Of a stretch of 64,000 bases of DNA, positions 18,233 through 27,115 are shown piece after piece. This stretch comes from Hyalangium ruber. Its GTDB lineage: Bacteria; Myxococcota; Myxococcia; Myxococcales; Myxococcaceae. The position numbers and the translations under genes were made by a program. The notes below the pieces were generated by a model. That model was given only the letters and a program-made list of their open reading frames with translations, had not been told where the DNA came from and did no database searches. The DNA lies in NCBI RefSeq assembly GCF_034259325.1, contig NZ_JAXIVS010000002.1:372001-436000 (forward strand). Reading direction: 5' to 3'. Position 1 is the stretch's first letter. Every line of letters begins with the position of its first letter.

Positions 18233-18661
18233 ATGCTCACACGCAAGCAGCCCTCCCCTGGTGTCTTCCCACGCTCCCTCAGGCTCTGGCACGCGGGCGG
18301 ACGTACCCTGGGCCTGTTGCTGTTGGGCATGGCGGGCACGGCGTTGGCGCAGGAGCCGGCCCCCGCGAAGCCCGCGGCCCTGCCCGAGCGGCTCACGAGC
18401 GCGGACATCATGTCCAGCGTCAAGCTCCACAAGCCGGAGATCGTCTCGTGTGTGAACGCCCAGAAGGCCCGTGAGCCCGAGGCCAAGGGCAAGCTGGTGA
18501 TGCGCTGGAGCATCCAGCCGGATGGGAAGACGGCGGAGATCTCCTGCGTCTCCGGGTGTTCGCCGCAGCTGGCGGGCTGTCTGACGGAGCAGATCCAGAC
18601 CTGGACCTTCCCCGCCCATCAGGTGCAGGGCGCGCCCATCGACTTCCCCTTCACCTTCTGA
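18233..18661 (+). CDS. Exported small protein with TonB/AgmX-like C-terminal domain
   Basis: The 142-residue product has a long cationic N-terminus, a hydrophobic core (LGLLLLGMAGTALA) and a signal-peptidase-like AQE site. The mature part resembles the TonB C-terminal/AgmX-PglI fold found in many myxobacterial energy-transduction and gliding proteins: an IMSSVKLHKPEIVSC helix, KLVMRWSIQPDG strands, and paired cysteines in ISCVSGCSPQLAGC that could form disulfides. It lacks the usual N-terminal TonB anchor and Pro-rich spacer, so it is probably a free periplasmic protein. Confidence 0.7.
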   Translation: MLTRKQPSPGVFPRSLRLWHAGGRTLGLLLLGMAGTALAQEPAPAKPAALPERLTSADIMSSVKLHKPEIVSCVNAQKAREPEAKGKLVMRWSIQPDGKTAEISCVSGCSPQLAGCLTEQIQTWTFPAHQVQGAPIDFPFTF

Positions 18662-18670
18662 GCGGTCCCC

Positions 18671-21600
18671 TCACGCGGCGCGGCCCGAGCTTCCCTCCCG
18701 GGCCTGCGTCACCCAGCCGCGCACCTGCTCGCGCAGCTTGTCCGGCTCGAAGGGCTTCTCCACCCGCGCATTGAGCACCCGCTCCAGGAAGGTCCGCGCC
18801 ACCGGCGTGTAGGCCCCGCCGGTGATGAACACCATGCGCTGGGCCCGCGCTGGCGCCGCCGCCGCCAGCTGCGCGTGCAGCTCCATGCCCGTCATCTCCG
18901 GCATCATGAGGTCACAGAGGATGACGTCGTAGTCCCCCGCCGGGGACGTGAGCATCTCCAGCGCCCGCCGCGAGCTCACCACCACCTCCACGTCGTGCTC
19001 GCGCGCCAGGGTCCGCCGCACCGCCGCGCTCACCAGCGGATCGTCGTCCACCACCAGCAGCCGGCCTCGCACCGGCGCTCCCGCCTCGGCCGGAGCGGCC
19101 TGGGGCTTGCGCACCACGGAGACGCTGGAGGCGGGCAGCACCACCCGAACCACCGTGCCCCGCCCCACCTCGCTGTCCACTTCGATCTTCCCGCTCATCG
19201 ACGTGACGAAGGCCTGGCACAGCGCCAGCCCCAGCCCCGTGCCCACCCCCACCGGCTTGGTGGTGAAGAACGGATCGAAGATGCGCCCCAGCACCTCGGG
19301 GGAGATGCCGCTGCCGGTGTCCCGCACCTCCGCCACCACCTGCCCCGCGCCGCCGCGCTTGAGCACCAGCCGCACCTCGTTCTGCTCGGGCCGGCCCTCC
19401 GGCAGCGCCTGGGCCGCGTTGATGATGAGGTTGAGGAACACCTGCGCCAGCCGCGCCTCGTTGCCCTGCGCCAGCGGCACGTCCACCGCGTAGTCGCGCA
19501 CCAGCTGGGCCCGCGGCCGCAGCTCTCCGGCCGCCATCTTCGCCGCCGAGTCCAGCACCACCCGCAGGTCCACCGGCCCCGAGGTGTCATCGTCCTGGCG
19601 CGAGAACGTCTTCAGGTCGCGCACGATGCGGCGCACCCGGTCGGCCCCCATCAGCGCCTCGCGCAGCACCTGCTGCATCTCCCGCAGCCGCGCGCGGGAG
19701 GACTCGGAGCCCTCCTCCAGGCGCTCCATCGCCACCGCCTCCTCGCAGGCGTGCTCCAGGTTGGAGACGATATAGGAGAGCGGGTTGTTGATTTCATGGC
19801 CCACGCCCGCCGCCAGCGTGCCCACCGCCGCCATCTTCCCCGCCTGGACGAGCTGCGCCTGGGCCGCGCGCAGCTCGCGCAGGTGCGCGTCCAGCTCGTG
19901 GTTGGCGCGCGCCAGCTCCTGGGTGCGCTCCTGCACCCGCGACTGCAGCCAGCGCTCGCGCTGCTTGAGCCGGCCCACGCGCCACGCGTAGCCGCTCGCC
20001 GCCACCCCGCACACCGCCAGCCCGCTCAGCACGTAGAACCACCACGTCTGGTAGAACCACGGCCGCAGCGTCACCTCCACCAGCGCCGGGGGCTCCACCC
20101 ACCGGCCCTCCCGGTCGAGCGTCGTCACCTCGAAGTGGTAGTGGCCCGGCGGCAGGCGCGTGTACGTGGCCGCGCGCCGGCCCTCGGCCTCCACCCAGCC
20201 GCTGTCGTAGCCCTCCAGTCGGTAGCGGAAGGACAGCCGCTCGCCCCCCCGGGGCGCGAAGGCGGTGAAGCGCACCTCCAGGTCCTCCTGGCCCGGCGCC
20301 AGCTCCAGCGCATGGGTCATTGGCACCGGCTGCCCCTGCACCCGCAGCTCCTCGATGTGGAGCTGGGGCGGACGGGAGTTCAGCCGCGCGTCCTTCGGAT
20401 CCACCCCCACCACGCCGCGCACGCTGGAGAACCACATCCTCCCGTCCCGCGCGAGCCACCCGGCTGGCTGCGGCCCGCCGTTGCACTCGCTGATCCGCAT
20501 CCCGTCCCGGTCGTCGAAGAAGCTCGCGCGCACCCGCGCGCGCCGCCCGTCCGCCACCTCCTCCAGCTCGCGCCGGCTCACCCGGGCCACCCCCTTGTTG
20601 CTGCTCATCCAGAAGTGGTCCTCCGCGTCCAGCAAGAGGGTGAAGATGCTGTTCTCGGGCAGCCCCTGCTTGAGGGTGATGCTCACCACGCGGCCGTCCT
20701 TCAGGCGCGAGAGGCCGGCGGTGGTGCCCACCCAGAGCGTGCCGTTCGCGTCCGCGTGCAGGCTCATCACCGCGTCGCCCGCCAGCCCGTCCTTCGTGGT
20801 GAAGCGGGTGAAGGTGCCCTGGGCGAAGCGGACCACCCCCGCGTGCGTGCCGTACCAGACCGTCCCCGAGTTCTCCACGAGCATGGGCATGATGGTCTCG
20901 GGGACGAAGCCGTGCTCCTTGCCGTACAGGGTGACCCGCCCGTCGCGCAGCAAGGCCAGCCCCGACAGGGTCGAGAGCCACATGCCGCCGCTCGCGTCCG
21001 CCGCCATCCCCATCACCAGGCCCGGAGGCATTCCCTGTGAGGTGCCCAGGCGGGCGAAGCGCTGGCCGTCATAGCGGAAGGCACCCGAGCCCGTGGACGC
21101 CCAGAGCGCGCCATCGGGGCCCTCGGCCAGGGAGTAGATCGTCTCGTCGTCCAGCCCGTGCTCCGGCCCCATCCGGGTGACGACGCCACCCTGGATGCGC
21201 TCCAGCCCCCGCCTCAGGGCGCCCACCCACTGCGTGCCGTCGCGCGTCTCCAGCACGAAGCTGGTGCTGCCCAGCGTGGAGCCCTCGGGCTCTCCGATGG
21301 AGAAGAAGGGGCCCGTGCTCAGGCGGGAGATGCCATCGTGGTCGGTGCCGACCCACAGGCTCCCCTCCCGGTCCTCTAACAGGCTGTGGATGCGGTCCGT
21401 CGCGAGGTGCGCCAGGGCCACCGGCGCGAAGCCGGTCGGGGTGCGCCGCAGCAGCCCGAGCTCGGTGGCCACCCACAGGGTCCCGTCACGGTCCTCGAGC
21501 AGCGTCGTCACCGGCTGGCGCGGCACGCCTTGCGCGGGCCCGTAGGAGGTGAACTGGCCCTCGCGCAGCGACACCAACCCCACGTCCGTGCCAATCCACA

Positions 21601-22339
21601 GCGTGCCATCCCGCGTCTCCAGCAGGCTCTCCACCAGGGGGCTCTCGCCGAGAGGCAAGACGAGGGCCTCCACCGTGTCCCCGGACACGCGCGCCAGCCC
21701 CTGGACGGTGCCCACCCAGATTCCCTCCTCGCCACTCCGGGCGAGCGCCCGCACGTGGTTGTCCGGCAGCCCATCCTGCGCATTGAAGCGCCGCCGGGTG
21801 CCCTGGCCCGCCACGGGGATGCGCTCCAGGCCCCGGTTCGAGGCGACCCACACCTGCTTGCCGTCCGCCAGCAGCTGGAGAATCCCGGCGTGCGCCAGCT
21901 CCCCCGCGTCCGGAAGCGGCCGGAGCTGGCCCTGCTCGTGGCGGAAGAGGCCTCGGGCGGTGCCCACCCAGAGCGTGCCCTCCGCGTCCTCCACCAGCGC
22001 CGAGACGGTGTTCACCTCCATCTCCGGCGAGGTCCTCCGGTCGAAGGTGGTGAAGCGCGCCCCATCGAAGCGGACCAGCCCCTCGTAGGTGCCGATCCAC
22101 AAGTAGCCCTCGGACGTCTGCGCCAGGGCGAGCCCCGAGTTCTGCGGCAGCCCGTTCTCGCTGCGCCAGTTGTCATGGCTGTACTGAGAGATGCGCCGGG
22201 CTGGCTCCAACGCCAGGCCGGGCGCGCCCACCCCCAGCAGCACCACCCACCAGAGCCCCAGCAGCGCGCTCCGCTCGGGCCTTCTTCTCCGTGTCCCCAT
22301 GGAGGGCACAGTGTCCAGCAAGGCGGCCCACCTCCGCAA
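18671..22339 (-). CDS. Beta-propeller hybrid histidine kinase / response regulator
   Basis: This 1222-residue one-piece two-component system has a signal peptide, two periplasmic propellers built from reg_prop repeats (many LWVGT/LWIGT motifs, about 50-640), a Y_Y_Y domain (about 680-755), a transmembrane helix near 765-785, a coiled coil, HisKA with VGHEINNPLSY (H848), HATPase, and a C-terminal receiver domain with D1143 in LCDLMMPEM. The architecture is that of HTCS sensors but without the AraC-type output domain. The signal must therefore pass on through phosphotransfer, or the receiver acts as an autoregulator. The gene is divergent from the papain-like gene with 119 bp between. Confidence 0.93.
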   Translation of the reverse strand: MRRWAALLDTVPSMGTRRRRPERSALLGLWWVVLLGVGAPGLALEPARRISQYSHDNWRSENGLPQNSGLALAQTSEGYLWIGTYEGLVRFDGARFTTFDRRTSPEMEVNTVSALVEDAEGTLWVGTARGLFRHEQGQLRPLPDAGELAHAGILQLLADGKQVWVASNRGLERIPVAGQGTRRRFNAQDGLPDNHVRALARSGEEGIWVGTVQGLARVSGDTVEALVLPLGESPLVESLLETRDGTLWIGTDVGLVSLREGQFTSYGPAQGVPRQPVTTLLEDRDGTLWVATELGLLRRTPTGFAPVALAHLATDRIHSLLEDREGSLWVGTDHDGISRLSTGPFFSIGEPEGSTLGSTSFVLETRDGTQWVGALRRGLERIQGGVVTRMGPEHGLDDETIYSLAEGPDGALWASTGSGAFRYDGQRFARLGTSQGMPPGLVMGMAADASGGMWLSTLSGLALLRDGRVTLYGKEHGFVPETIMPMLVENSGTVWYGTHAGVVRFAQGTFTRFTTKDGLAGDAVMSLHADANGTLWVGTTAGLSRLKDGRVVSITLKQGLPENSIFTLLLDAEDHFWMSSNKGVARVSRRELEEVADGRRARVRASFFDDRDGMRISECNGGPQPAGWLARDGRMWFSSVRGVVGVDPKDARLNSRPPQLHIEELRVQGQPVPMTHALELAPGQEDLEVRFTAFAPRGGERLSFRYRLEGYDSGWVEAEGRRAATYTRLPPGHYHFEVTTLDREGRWVEPPALVEVTLRPWFYQTWWFYVLSGLAVCGVAASGYAWRVGRLKQRERWLQSRVQERTQELARANHELDAHLRELRAAQAQLVQAGKMAAVGTLAAGVGHEINNPLSYIVSNLEHACEEAVAMERLEEGSESSRARLREMQQVLREALMGADRVRRIVRDLKTFSRQDDDTSGPVDLRVVLDSAAKMAAGELRPRAQLVRDYAVDVPLAQGNEARLAQVFLNLIINAAQALPEGRPEQNEVRLVLKRGGAGQVVAEVRDTGSGISPEVLGRIFDPFFTTKPVGVGTGLGLALCQAFVTSMSGKIEVDSEVGRGTVVRVVLPASSVSVVRKPQAAPAEAGAPVRGRLLVVDDDPLVSAAVRRTLAREHDVEVVVSSRRALEMLTSPAGDYDVILCDLMMPEMTGMELHAQLAAAAPARAQRMVFITGGAYTPVARTFLERVLNARVEKPFEPDKLREQVRGWVTQAREGSSGRAA

Positions 22340-22458
22340 AAGCGTCGGGGCAAGACAGGCTCGCCTGCCAGGCTATTCCCCACGCGCGGCCCGGGGTGCG
22401 CGGGACCCAGGCCAGGCCAGTTGGTCTAGACTCCAAGCTTCTCGGAGGAACACGGCAT

Positions 22459-23010
22459 ATGAGCGACACCGCTCCCATCTCCCAAGGGCGGACGACGCTC
22501 ATTGGCTTCTCGACGCCGCGGAGCTTCAACCCCGTCTCGGCCATCGTCCGGCGCTTCACCGCCAGCGAATGCAGCCACTGCTTCTTCCTGTACTGGGATG
22601 ACGACTTCCAGTGCGACATGGTGCTCGAGTCGCACGAGCTCGGCTTCCGCCTCATCACCTGGCCGCGCTTCGTGCGCAAGAACCGCATCATCGCCCTGGT
22701 GGAGCCCTCCCACCCGCTGGACCCGGGCTTCCTGCGGCTGGGGGAGTGGGTGGGCAGCGCCTATGACTTCGGCGGGCTGGTGGGCCAGTCCGTCGTCCAG
22801 GTGGGGCGGTGGATGCAGCGCAAGTGGCGCAACCCCTTCCGCTCCTCGCGCTCCATGTTCTGCAGCGAGTCCATCGCCCGCTGCATGACGTGGTCCGGCC
22901 ACCCGGACGCCAAGAGCTTCACGCCCAAGGAGACGACGCCGCAGGACCTGCTCACCTTCTACCGGCAGCCGGGCCGGGCCACGCTGCTGGACATCCAGCG
23001 CTGGGACTAG
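22459..23010 (+). CDS. Papain-like-fold (NlpC/P60-related, YiiX-type) protein
   Basis: The start is ATG 22459, with GGAGGA about 10 bases upstream. The 183-residue cytoplasmic-type protein has a His (H40 in ECSHCFFL) in the N-terminal part and a Cys (C135 in SMFCSESI) in the second half. This His-before-Cys order is that of circularly permuted papain-like folds such as YiiX/YaeF. Members are thought to cleave or bind amide-linked lipids or peptidoglycan peptides. The assignment rests on motif layout only. Confidence 0.6.
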   Translation: MSDTAPISQGRTTLIGFSTPRSFNPVSAIVRRFTASECSHCFFLYWDDDFQCDMVLESHELGFRLITWPRFVRKNRIIALVEPSHPLDPGFLRLGEWVGSAYDFGGLVGQSVVQVGRWMQRKWRNPFRSSRSMFCSESIARCMTWSGHPDAKSFTPKETTPQDLLTFYRQPGRATLLDIQRWD

Positions 23011-23025
23011 CGGGGGAGGTGGCGC

Positions 23026-24420
23026 TCAGCGCAGGGCCACGGTGCCGCCACGCCACTCGGCGGAGCTCCAGCGCTGGAAGGTGCCCGAGTCCTGCGGCCG
23101 CTCGGCGCTCACCTCGGGCAGCAGCGTCTCCCGCTTGAGCACCTGGAAGAGGGGTTTGACCCGGCCCTCCACCAGGGCCTCGCGCGCCACCAGCAGGCGC
23201 GAGCCGTCCGGGGTGTAGCCCGCGAGCTCCACGTAGCCCAGGTTCGGCTCGGTGGCGGCGGGCGACAGCACGTCCTGCTTCCACCCGTCGCTCTCCCGGT
23301 GGAACACCCACAGCTCGGTCCACCCCTCCAGGAGCTGCACCGCCACGGAGACGACGGTGCCCTGGGGCGAGCGGCGAATCGACGCCGGCCACACCAGCCC
23401 ATAGGTGCATTGCTCGCGCAGCAAGTCCTTGGCTTCCTTCAGGCGCACGCACGTCTCCCCCGGCTTGCCCGGGCTCAGCTCGAGGAAGGCGCCGGAGGAG
23501 GGCTTCTCCGGGACGGGCTCCGAGGCCCAGCGCGAGGCGCCCACCCGCACCGCGGCGGCCGCGTAGGCGGAGCGGTCCTCGTCGGCCAGCTCCGTCCTCA
23601 GCACCCGCGCCAGCTCTCGCACGGAGCGCTCGCTGGCCTCGGCGCCCTTTCGCGCCTCACCCCGGCGGGACCACTGGTAGGCCAGCGTCGCGTACACCTC
23701 GGCGCGGCGCAGGTGCAGGCGGTTGGAGAGCCACGTGGGGAGCTGGCTGGTGTCCACCTGCTCCAGCACCGAGGCGCGCCACGCGTTGAGGGCCTGTCGC
23801 TCCACGGGCCCGAGCGCCGGGTCCACGCAATCCGGCCGCGTGAGCGCGAGCGCCGCCCGGAGCCGGGCCTGGGCCGTGCCTCCCAGCGCCAGCACCCGGC
23901 GGAACGCCTCTCCGTCGTAGCAGAGCCGGGTGCGGTCCTCCTGTTCGATGCTGGTGAACTTCACCCCGTAGCTGGAGGCCACCTCGAGGTGCCCTCCCAG
24001 CGTCTCATCCAACGAGCGGCGCACGGAGGCCCTCCGGGCGAGCCGCTCCGCGAAGGTGCCCATGGCGTCGAAGAGCTCCGGGCCCACCTGCGAGGCGGGC
24101 GCCGCGCGCAGCAGCGCCGCCGTGTAGCCGATGCCGAGCGCCTCCGCGCCCGGCGTGTCCTTGAGGAACCCCACCACCGCCTGGAGCTGGGGCACGCTCG
24201 CCTCGTCCAGGGTGTAGACGCGCACCTGGTGCTCGCGCACGTAGCCGGGCCGCTCGCGGCGGTGGTCGTACACCTGGAGGAAGCCCTGGCGCTCCCCCCG
24301 GACCTCGAGCCACTCGCCCTGAAACAGCACGGCCTGCTTGGTGGCGGTCTCCTGCGCCGTGGCGCGCAGGGGCGTCTGGTCCTGGACCACGAGGGCAACG
24401 GTCAGAAGCGTGGCGAGCAT
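23026..24420 (-). CDS. Exported protein of unknown function with SH3-like N-terminal part
   Basis: The 464-residue product has a short N-terminal hydrophobic segment (MLATLLTVALVV) that reads as a signal peptide. The next ~55 residues (EWLEVRGERQGFLQVYDHRR, then GYVREHQVRVY) look like a bacterial SH3 domain. The remainder is helical, possibly TPR-like, followed by a beta-rich end. The SPFH gene stops 4 bp before this start, so the two are an operon. Confidence 0.7.
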   Translation of the reverse strand: MLATLLTVALVVQDQTPLRATAQETATKQAVLFQGEWLEVRGERQGFLQVYDHRRERPGYVREHQVRVYTLDEASVPQLQAVVGFLKDTPGAEALGIGYTAALLRAAPASQVGPELFDAMGTFAERLARRASVRRSLDETLGGHLEVASSYGVKFTSIEQEDRTRLCYDGEAFRRVLALGGTAQARLRAALALTRPDCVDPALGPVERQALNAWRASVLEQVDTSQLPTWLSNRLHLRRAEVYATLAYQWSRRGEARKGAEASERSVRELARVLRTELADEDRSAYAAAAVRVGASRWASEPVPEKPSSGAFLELSPGKPGETCVRLKEAKDLLREQCTYGLVWPASIRRSPQGTVVSVAVQLLEGWTELWVFHRESDGWKQDVLSPAATEPNLGYVELAGYTPDGSRLLVAREALVEGRVKPLFQVLKRETLLPEVSAERPQDSGTFQRWSSAEWRGGTVALR

Positions 24421-24424
24421 GGGG

Positions 24425-25750
24425 CTACTCCTCCTGGTACTCCGAGCCCTCGGACTGGCTCGGCTCCGCGCGGGCGGACAGGTCGCTCTGCGATTTCGGT
24501 GCCGCGCCGCTCGCGTACCCGGTGGAGGTGGGCTGCCCCAGCAGGTTGCCGGCGATGAAGCCGCCCGCCTGCGGAGGGGCGATGATGACCTGGATCTTGT
24601 CCGACAGCTTGTCGGCCAGGGTCTTCTGGATGAGCAGCGGGTTGCGGCTGATGAGGTCCGCGTCCCGGGCGAGCTGCTCGGAGGCGGCCTTGCCCGTCAC
24701 CTCCACGCGGTAGGCGTCGGCCTCGGCCAGCTTGCGGCGAGCGACCGACTCGCCCTCGGCTTCGATTTGACGGGCCTCGGACTCGGCGGTGGCGTGGGTG
24801 AGCCGGGACACCTTGGCGGCCTCGGCCTCCAGGCGGCGCTGTTCGATCTCCTTCTCCTTGAAGGGGAGGATGTGGCGCATGGCCTCGGCCTTGGCCTTGG
24901 CGGCGATGACCTCCTCGTTGCCGGCGGCCTCGGCGGCCTTCTCGCGGCGGACCTTGTCGGCCTCCGCGTCCAGCTCGGACTCCTTGACGCGCTTGTCCTT
25001 GAGCTCCAACGTGTAGCGCATCTTCTCGGCGTTCAGGCCCTCGGCCAGCAGGGACTCCAAGCCAGCGCGGTACTGCGAGGGCAGGTCCACGTTGCCCAGG
25101 GTGACCGAGCGCAGGATGACGCCGTCAGCGGCCATCAGGGGGGCGATCTCCTCGGTGATGGCCTTCTGGATCTGCATCCGGTGGGTGGAGAAGATCTCCC
25201 GGACGGTGTGCTGGGCAAAGTGGCGGCGCATCACCCCATCGATGACGGGCTCGATGATTTCGCGGCCCACGTCCTCGGGCATCGAGGAGGCCAGGGTGGC
25301 GACGCGCGCCGGGTCCAGGGCGTAGCGGACGGAGATTTCGACGCCGAGGGACAGGCCCTCCACGGACTGGAAGGGGGCAGGGCCGTTGGCCTGGGTGCTG
25401 CGGTCCGGGCGGAAGATCTGGTCCTTGAGGCTATAGAGGTGGAGCCGGTGGACGTGGGGCACCAGCAGGGCCCAGCCCTCGCGCAGCTCGGTGGGGTTGC
25501 CAGAGAGGAGGTTGACCCGGATGCCCACCTGCCCCGGCTCGACCATGCAGACGGGGGGGCTGGATGCGGCCAGGGCGACGAGCCCGACCGTGGTCAGCCC
25601 GACGGCGACCCGGCGCCCTCGGGGCGTGTAGATGAACCACCGCGCCTTGCTGACCACGGAGCCGGCCGCCGCCCGGGTCAGGAAAACGCTCTGCCTCAGC
25701 ACTTCGCTCAGCTTCTTCGGCACTTCACTCAGCTTCTCTTTGACGTTCAT
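24425..25750 (-). CDS. SPFH/Band 7 (prohibitin-like) membrane protein
   Basis: The 441-residue protein starts at ATG 25750; further upstream in-frame codons lack a ribosome site. One transmembrane helix (about 45-65) precedes an SPFH domain, which starts near VEPGQVGIRVNLL. A long Ala/Glu/Lys coiled coil follows (EADKVRREKAAEAAGNEEV region), then a hydrophilic tail. SPFH proteins oligomerise into large membrane rings that organise microdomains and proteases. The partner encoded 4 bp downstream is an exported SH3-like protein, which may act at the same site; this is inference. Confidence 0.85.
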   Translation of the reverse strand: MNVKEKLSEVPKKLSEVLRQSVFLTRAAAGSVVSKARWFIYTPRGRRVAVGLTTVGLVALAASSPPVCMVEPGQVGIRVNLLSGNPTELREGWALLVPHVHRLHLYSLKDQIFRPDRSTQANGPAPFQSVEGLSLGVEISVRYALDPARVATLASSMPEDVGREIIEPVIDGVMRRHFAQHTVREIFSTHRMQIQKAITEEIAPLMAADGVILRSVTLGNVDLPSQYRAGLESLLAEGLNAEKMRYTLELKDKRVKESELDAEADKVRREKAAEAAGNEEVIAAKAKAEAMRHILPFKEKEIEQRRLEAEAAKVSRLTHATAESEARQIEAEGESVARRKLAEADAYRVEVTGKAASEQLARDADLISRNPLLIQKTLADKLSDKIQVIIAPPQAGGFIAGNLLGQPTSTGYASGAAPKSQSDLSARAEPSQSEGSEYQEE

Positions 25751-26004
25751 GGATTGCCCTCTCCCGCGTGAGCAGGGCAATGCAGGACTGATACCCACCG
25801 CGTGGGCGGAGATCGGCGAAGGTGCGGCGCTCGGCGCGAACATGGAGTGCGCGCATGCACGTGGCCGCATGGCCTCAGACGGTGTGGCTCCCGCGCCCCA
25901 CGACTCTCGCGGGTGCGTCCGGGAACACACAGACCGCCAGGCACGTGAGCCCGTCCACGCAGCTCGGCCTGTTAGCCTGTGCTTGCCACGAACGGGGGGC
26001 ATTC
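25751..26004. promoter_or_regulatory. Divergent promoter region (SPFH gene and small lipoprotein gene)
   Basis: This 254-bp gap separates two divergent starts and must hold both promoters. I could not identify clear -35/-10 elements or an operator. Confidence 0.35.
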
Positions 26005-26214
26005 ATGCGCTGGATGACTGCTTGGATCGGGGCCCTGGCCCTGGTCGGAGGCCTGGGGTGTCCTCACGCCTTCGGCCGAAGAGGCACCATCGAGCGCGCC
26101 ATGCATAAGGACGTGCAGGAGTTGCTCAAGTCCGGGAAATGCACGGAGGCAGAGATCAAGCTCTACTGCGGAGAGGACCCAACCAGTGAGGAGTGCCTCG
26201 AGCTATGCGGGTAA
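26005..26214 (+). CDS. Small Cys-containing lipoprotein
   Basis: The product has 69 residues. The N-terminus MRWMTAWIGALALVGGLGC has a hydrophobic core and a plausible lipobox (GGLGC) with the lipidated Cys at 19. The mature part carries four more cysteines (KCTEAE, LYCGED, EECLELCG). It overlaps the next gene by 10 bases when that gene's ATG at 26205 is used. Function unknown. Confidence 0.6.
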   Translation: MRWMTAWIGALALVGGLGCPHAFGRRGTIERAMHKDVQELLKSGKCTEAEIKLYCGEDPTSEECLELCG

Positions 26215-27086
26215 CCCGGCACGCATTCCTGGCGACGCTGACCGGGCTGCTTCTGCCTGTGCCCCTCGTATGGGCTCTCTCGAATCTCATGTTCCAGCGC
26301 CCAGCGGAACAGGTGCAGGAGGACTCGCGATTCAGTCCAATGCTCGGCTTCGAGGAGCGCCTGAGCCTCCAGAGCTACCACCGAGAATGTACGAAGCGAG
26401 CCGACTGTGAGCCTCCCTTGGGGTGCCTCGCCAACATTCGCGCGCGGAAGCACTACTGCAGCGACAGCGATTGCGTCACGGATGCCCAGTGCCCGGAGGG
26501 TTTCACCTGCCGTCCCCTTCCGACCCTCGGGGGAGGTCCTCTGGTCCGCTTCTGCATCCCTCCAGGAGTGCGCAAGGAAGGGGAAACCTGCATCAGCATT
26601 CCCTCTGGCCAGGACTCTGCTTGTGCGCCGGGCCTGCTCTGCGCCCAAGGCTGGTGTGGGCGTCCCTGCCGGTTGGACGACTCCGCGAGCTGCCCGACGG
26701 GCTCCTACTGCGCGGACGTCATCCCGGGCCCGGCATGCCGCCCGAGCTGTGAAGGGCAGACCTGCCCCGAGGGCCAGCAATGCATGCGGGACACCCATGG
26801 CGCCTCCACCTGCGCTCAGGTCTACGGCCCCGATTGTCAGCGCACCCCCTGCCCTGACGGACGCAAGTGCCTCGCCTTGTTCATCGCCAAGCCCCAGGCC
26901 AAGGTATGGACCCAGTGCTTCCCGGAGTGCGGCAAGGACCGTCCCCCTTGCGCGAAGGGGCTCGTGTGCGACCGGGCCTCGTGCCTCAAGCCGTGTGAAC
27001 CCGACAGCCCCGACGTATGCGCGCCGGGCTACCGGTGCCTGCGCCTCAACGAGCAGCAGCCGTGGCTGTGCCGCCCCGACATGTGA
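26205..27086 (+). CDS. Secreted Cys-rich (Dickkopf-like) protein
   Basis: The 293-residue product has an N-terminal signal peptide or anchor (HAFLATLTGLLLPVPLVWAL). More than 30 cysteines follow in repeating patterns such as CTKRADC, CVTDAQCPEGFTC, CAPGLLCAQGWC and CPTGSYC. Such disulfide-rich modules are frequent in exported myxobacterial proteins; their role is unknown. A GTG at 26193 is an alternative start. It overlaps the small Cys-containing lipoprotein gene, so both may be made together. Confidence 0.75.
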   Translation: MRVTRHAFLATLTGLLLPVPLVWALSNLMFQRPAEQVQEDSRFSPMLGFEERLSLQSYHRECTKRADCEPPLGCLANIRARKHYCSDSDCVTDAQCPEGFTCRPLPTLGGGPLVRFCIPPGVRKEGETCISIPSGQDSACAPGLLCAQGWCGRPCRLDDSASCPTGSYCADVIPGPACRPSCEGQTCPEGQQCMRDTHGASTCAQVYGPDCQRTPCPDGRKCLALFIAKPQAKVWTQCFPECGKDRPPCAKGLVCDRASCLKPCEPDSPDVCAPGYRCLRLNEQQPWLCRPDM

Positions 27087-27115
27087 GCGCCCAGGGCTCC
27101 TGAGCCCTCAGGGAC

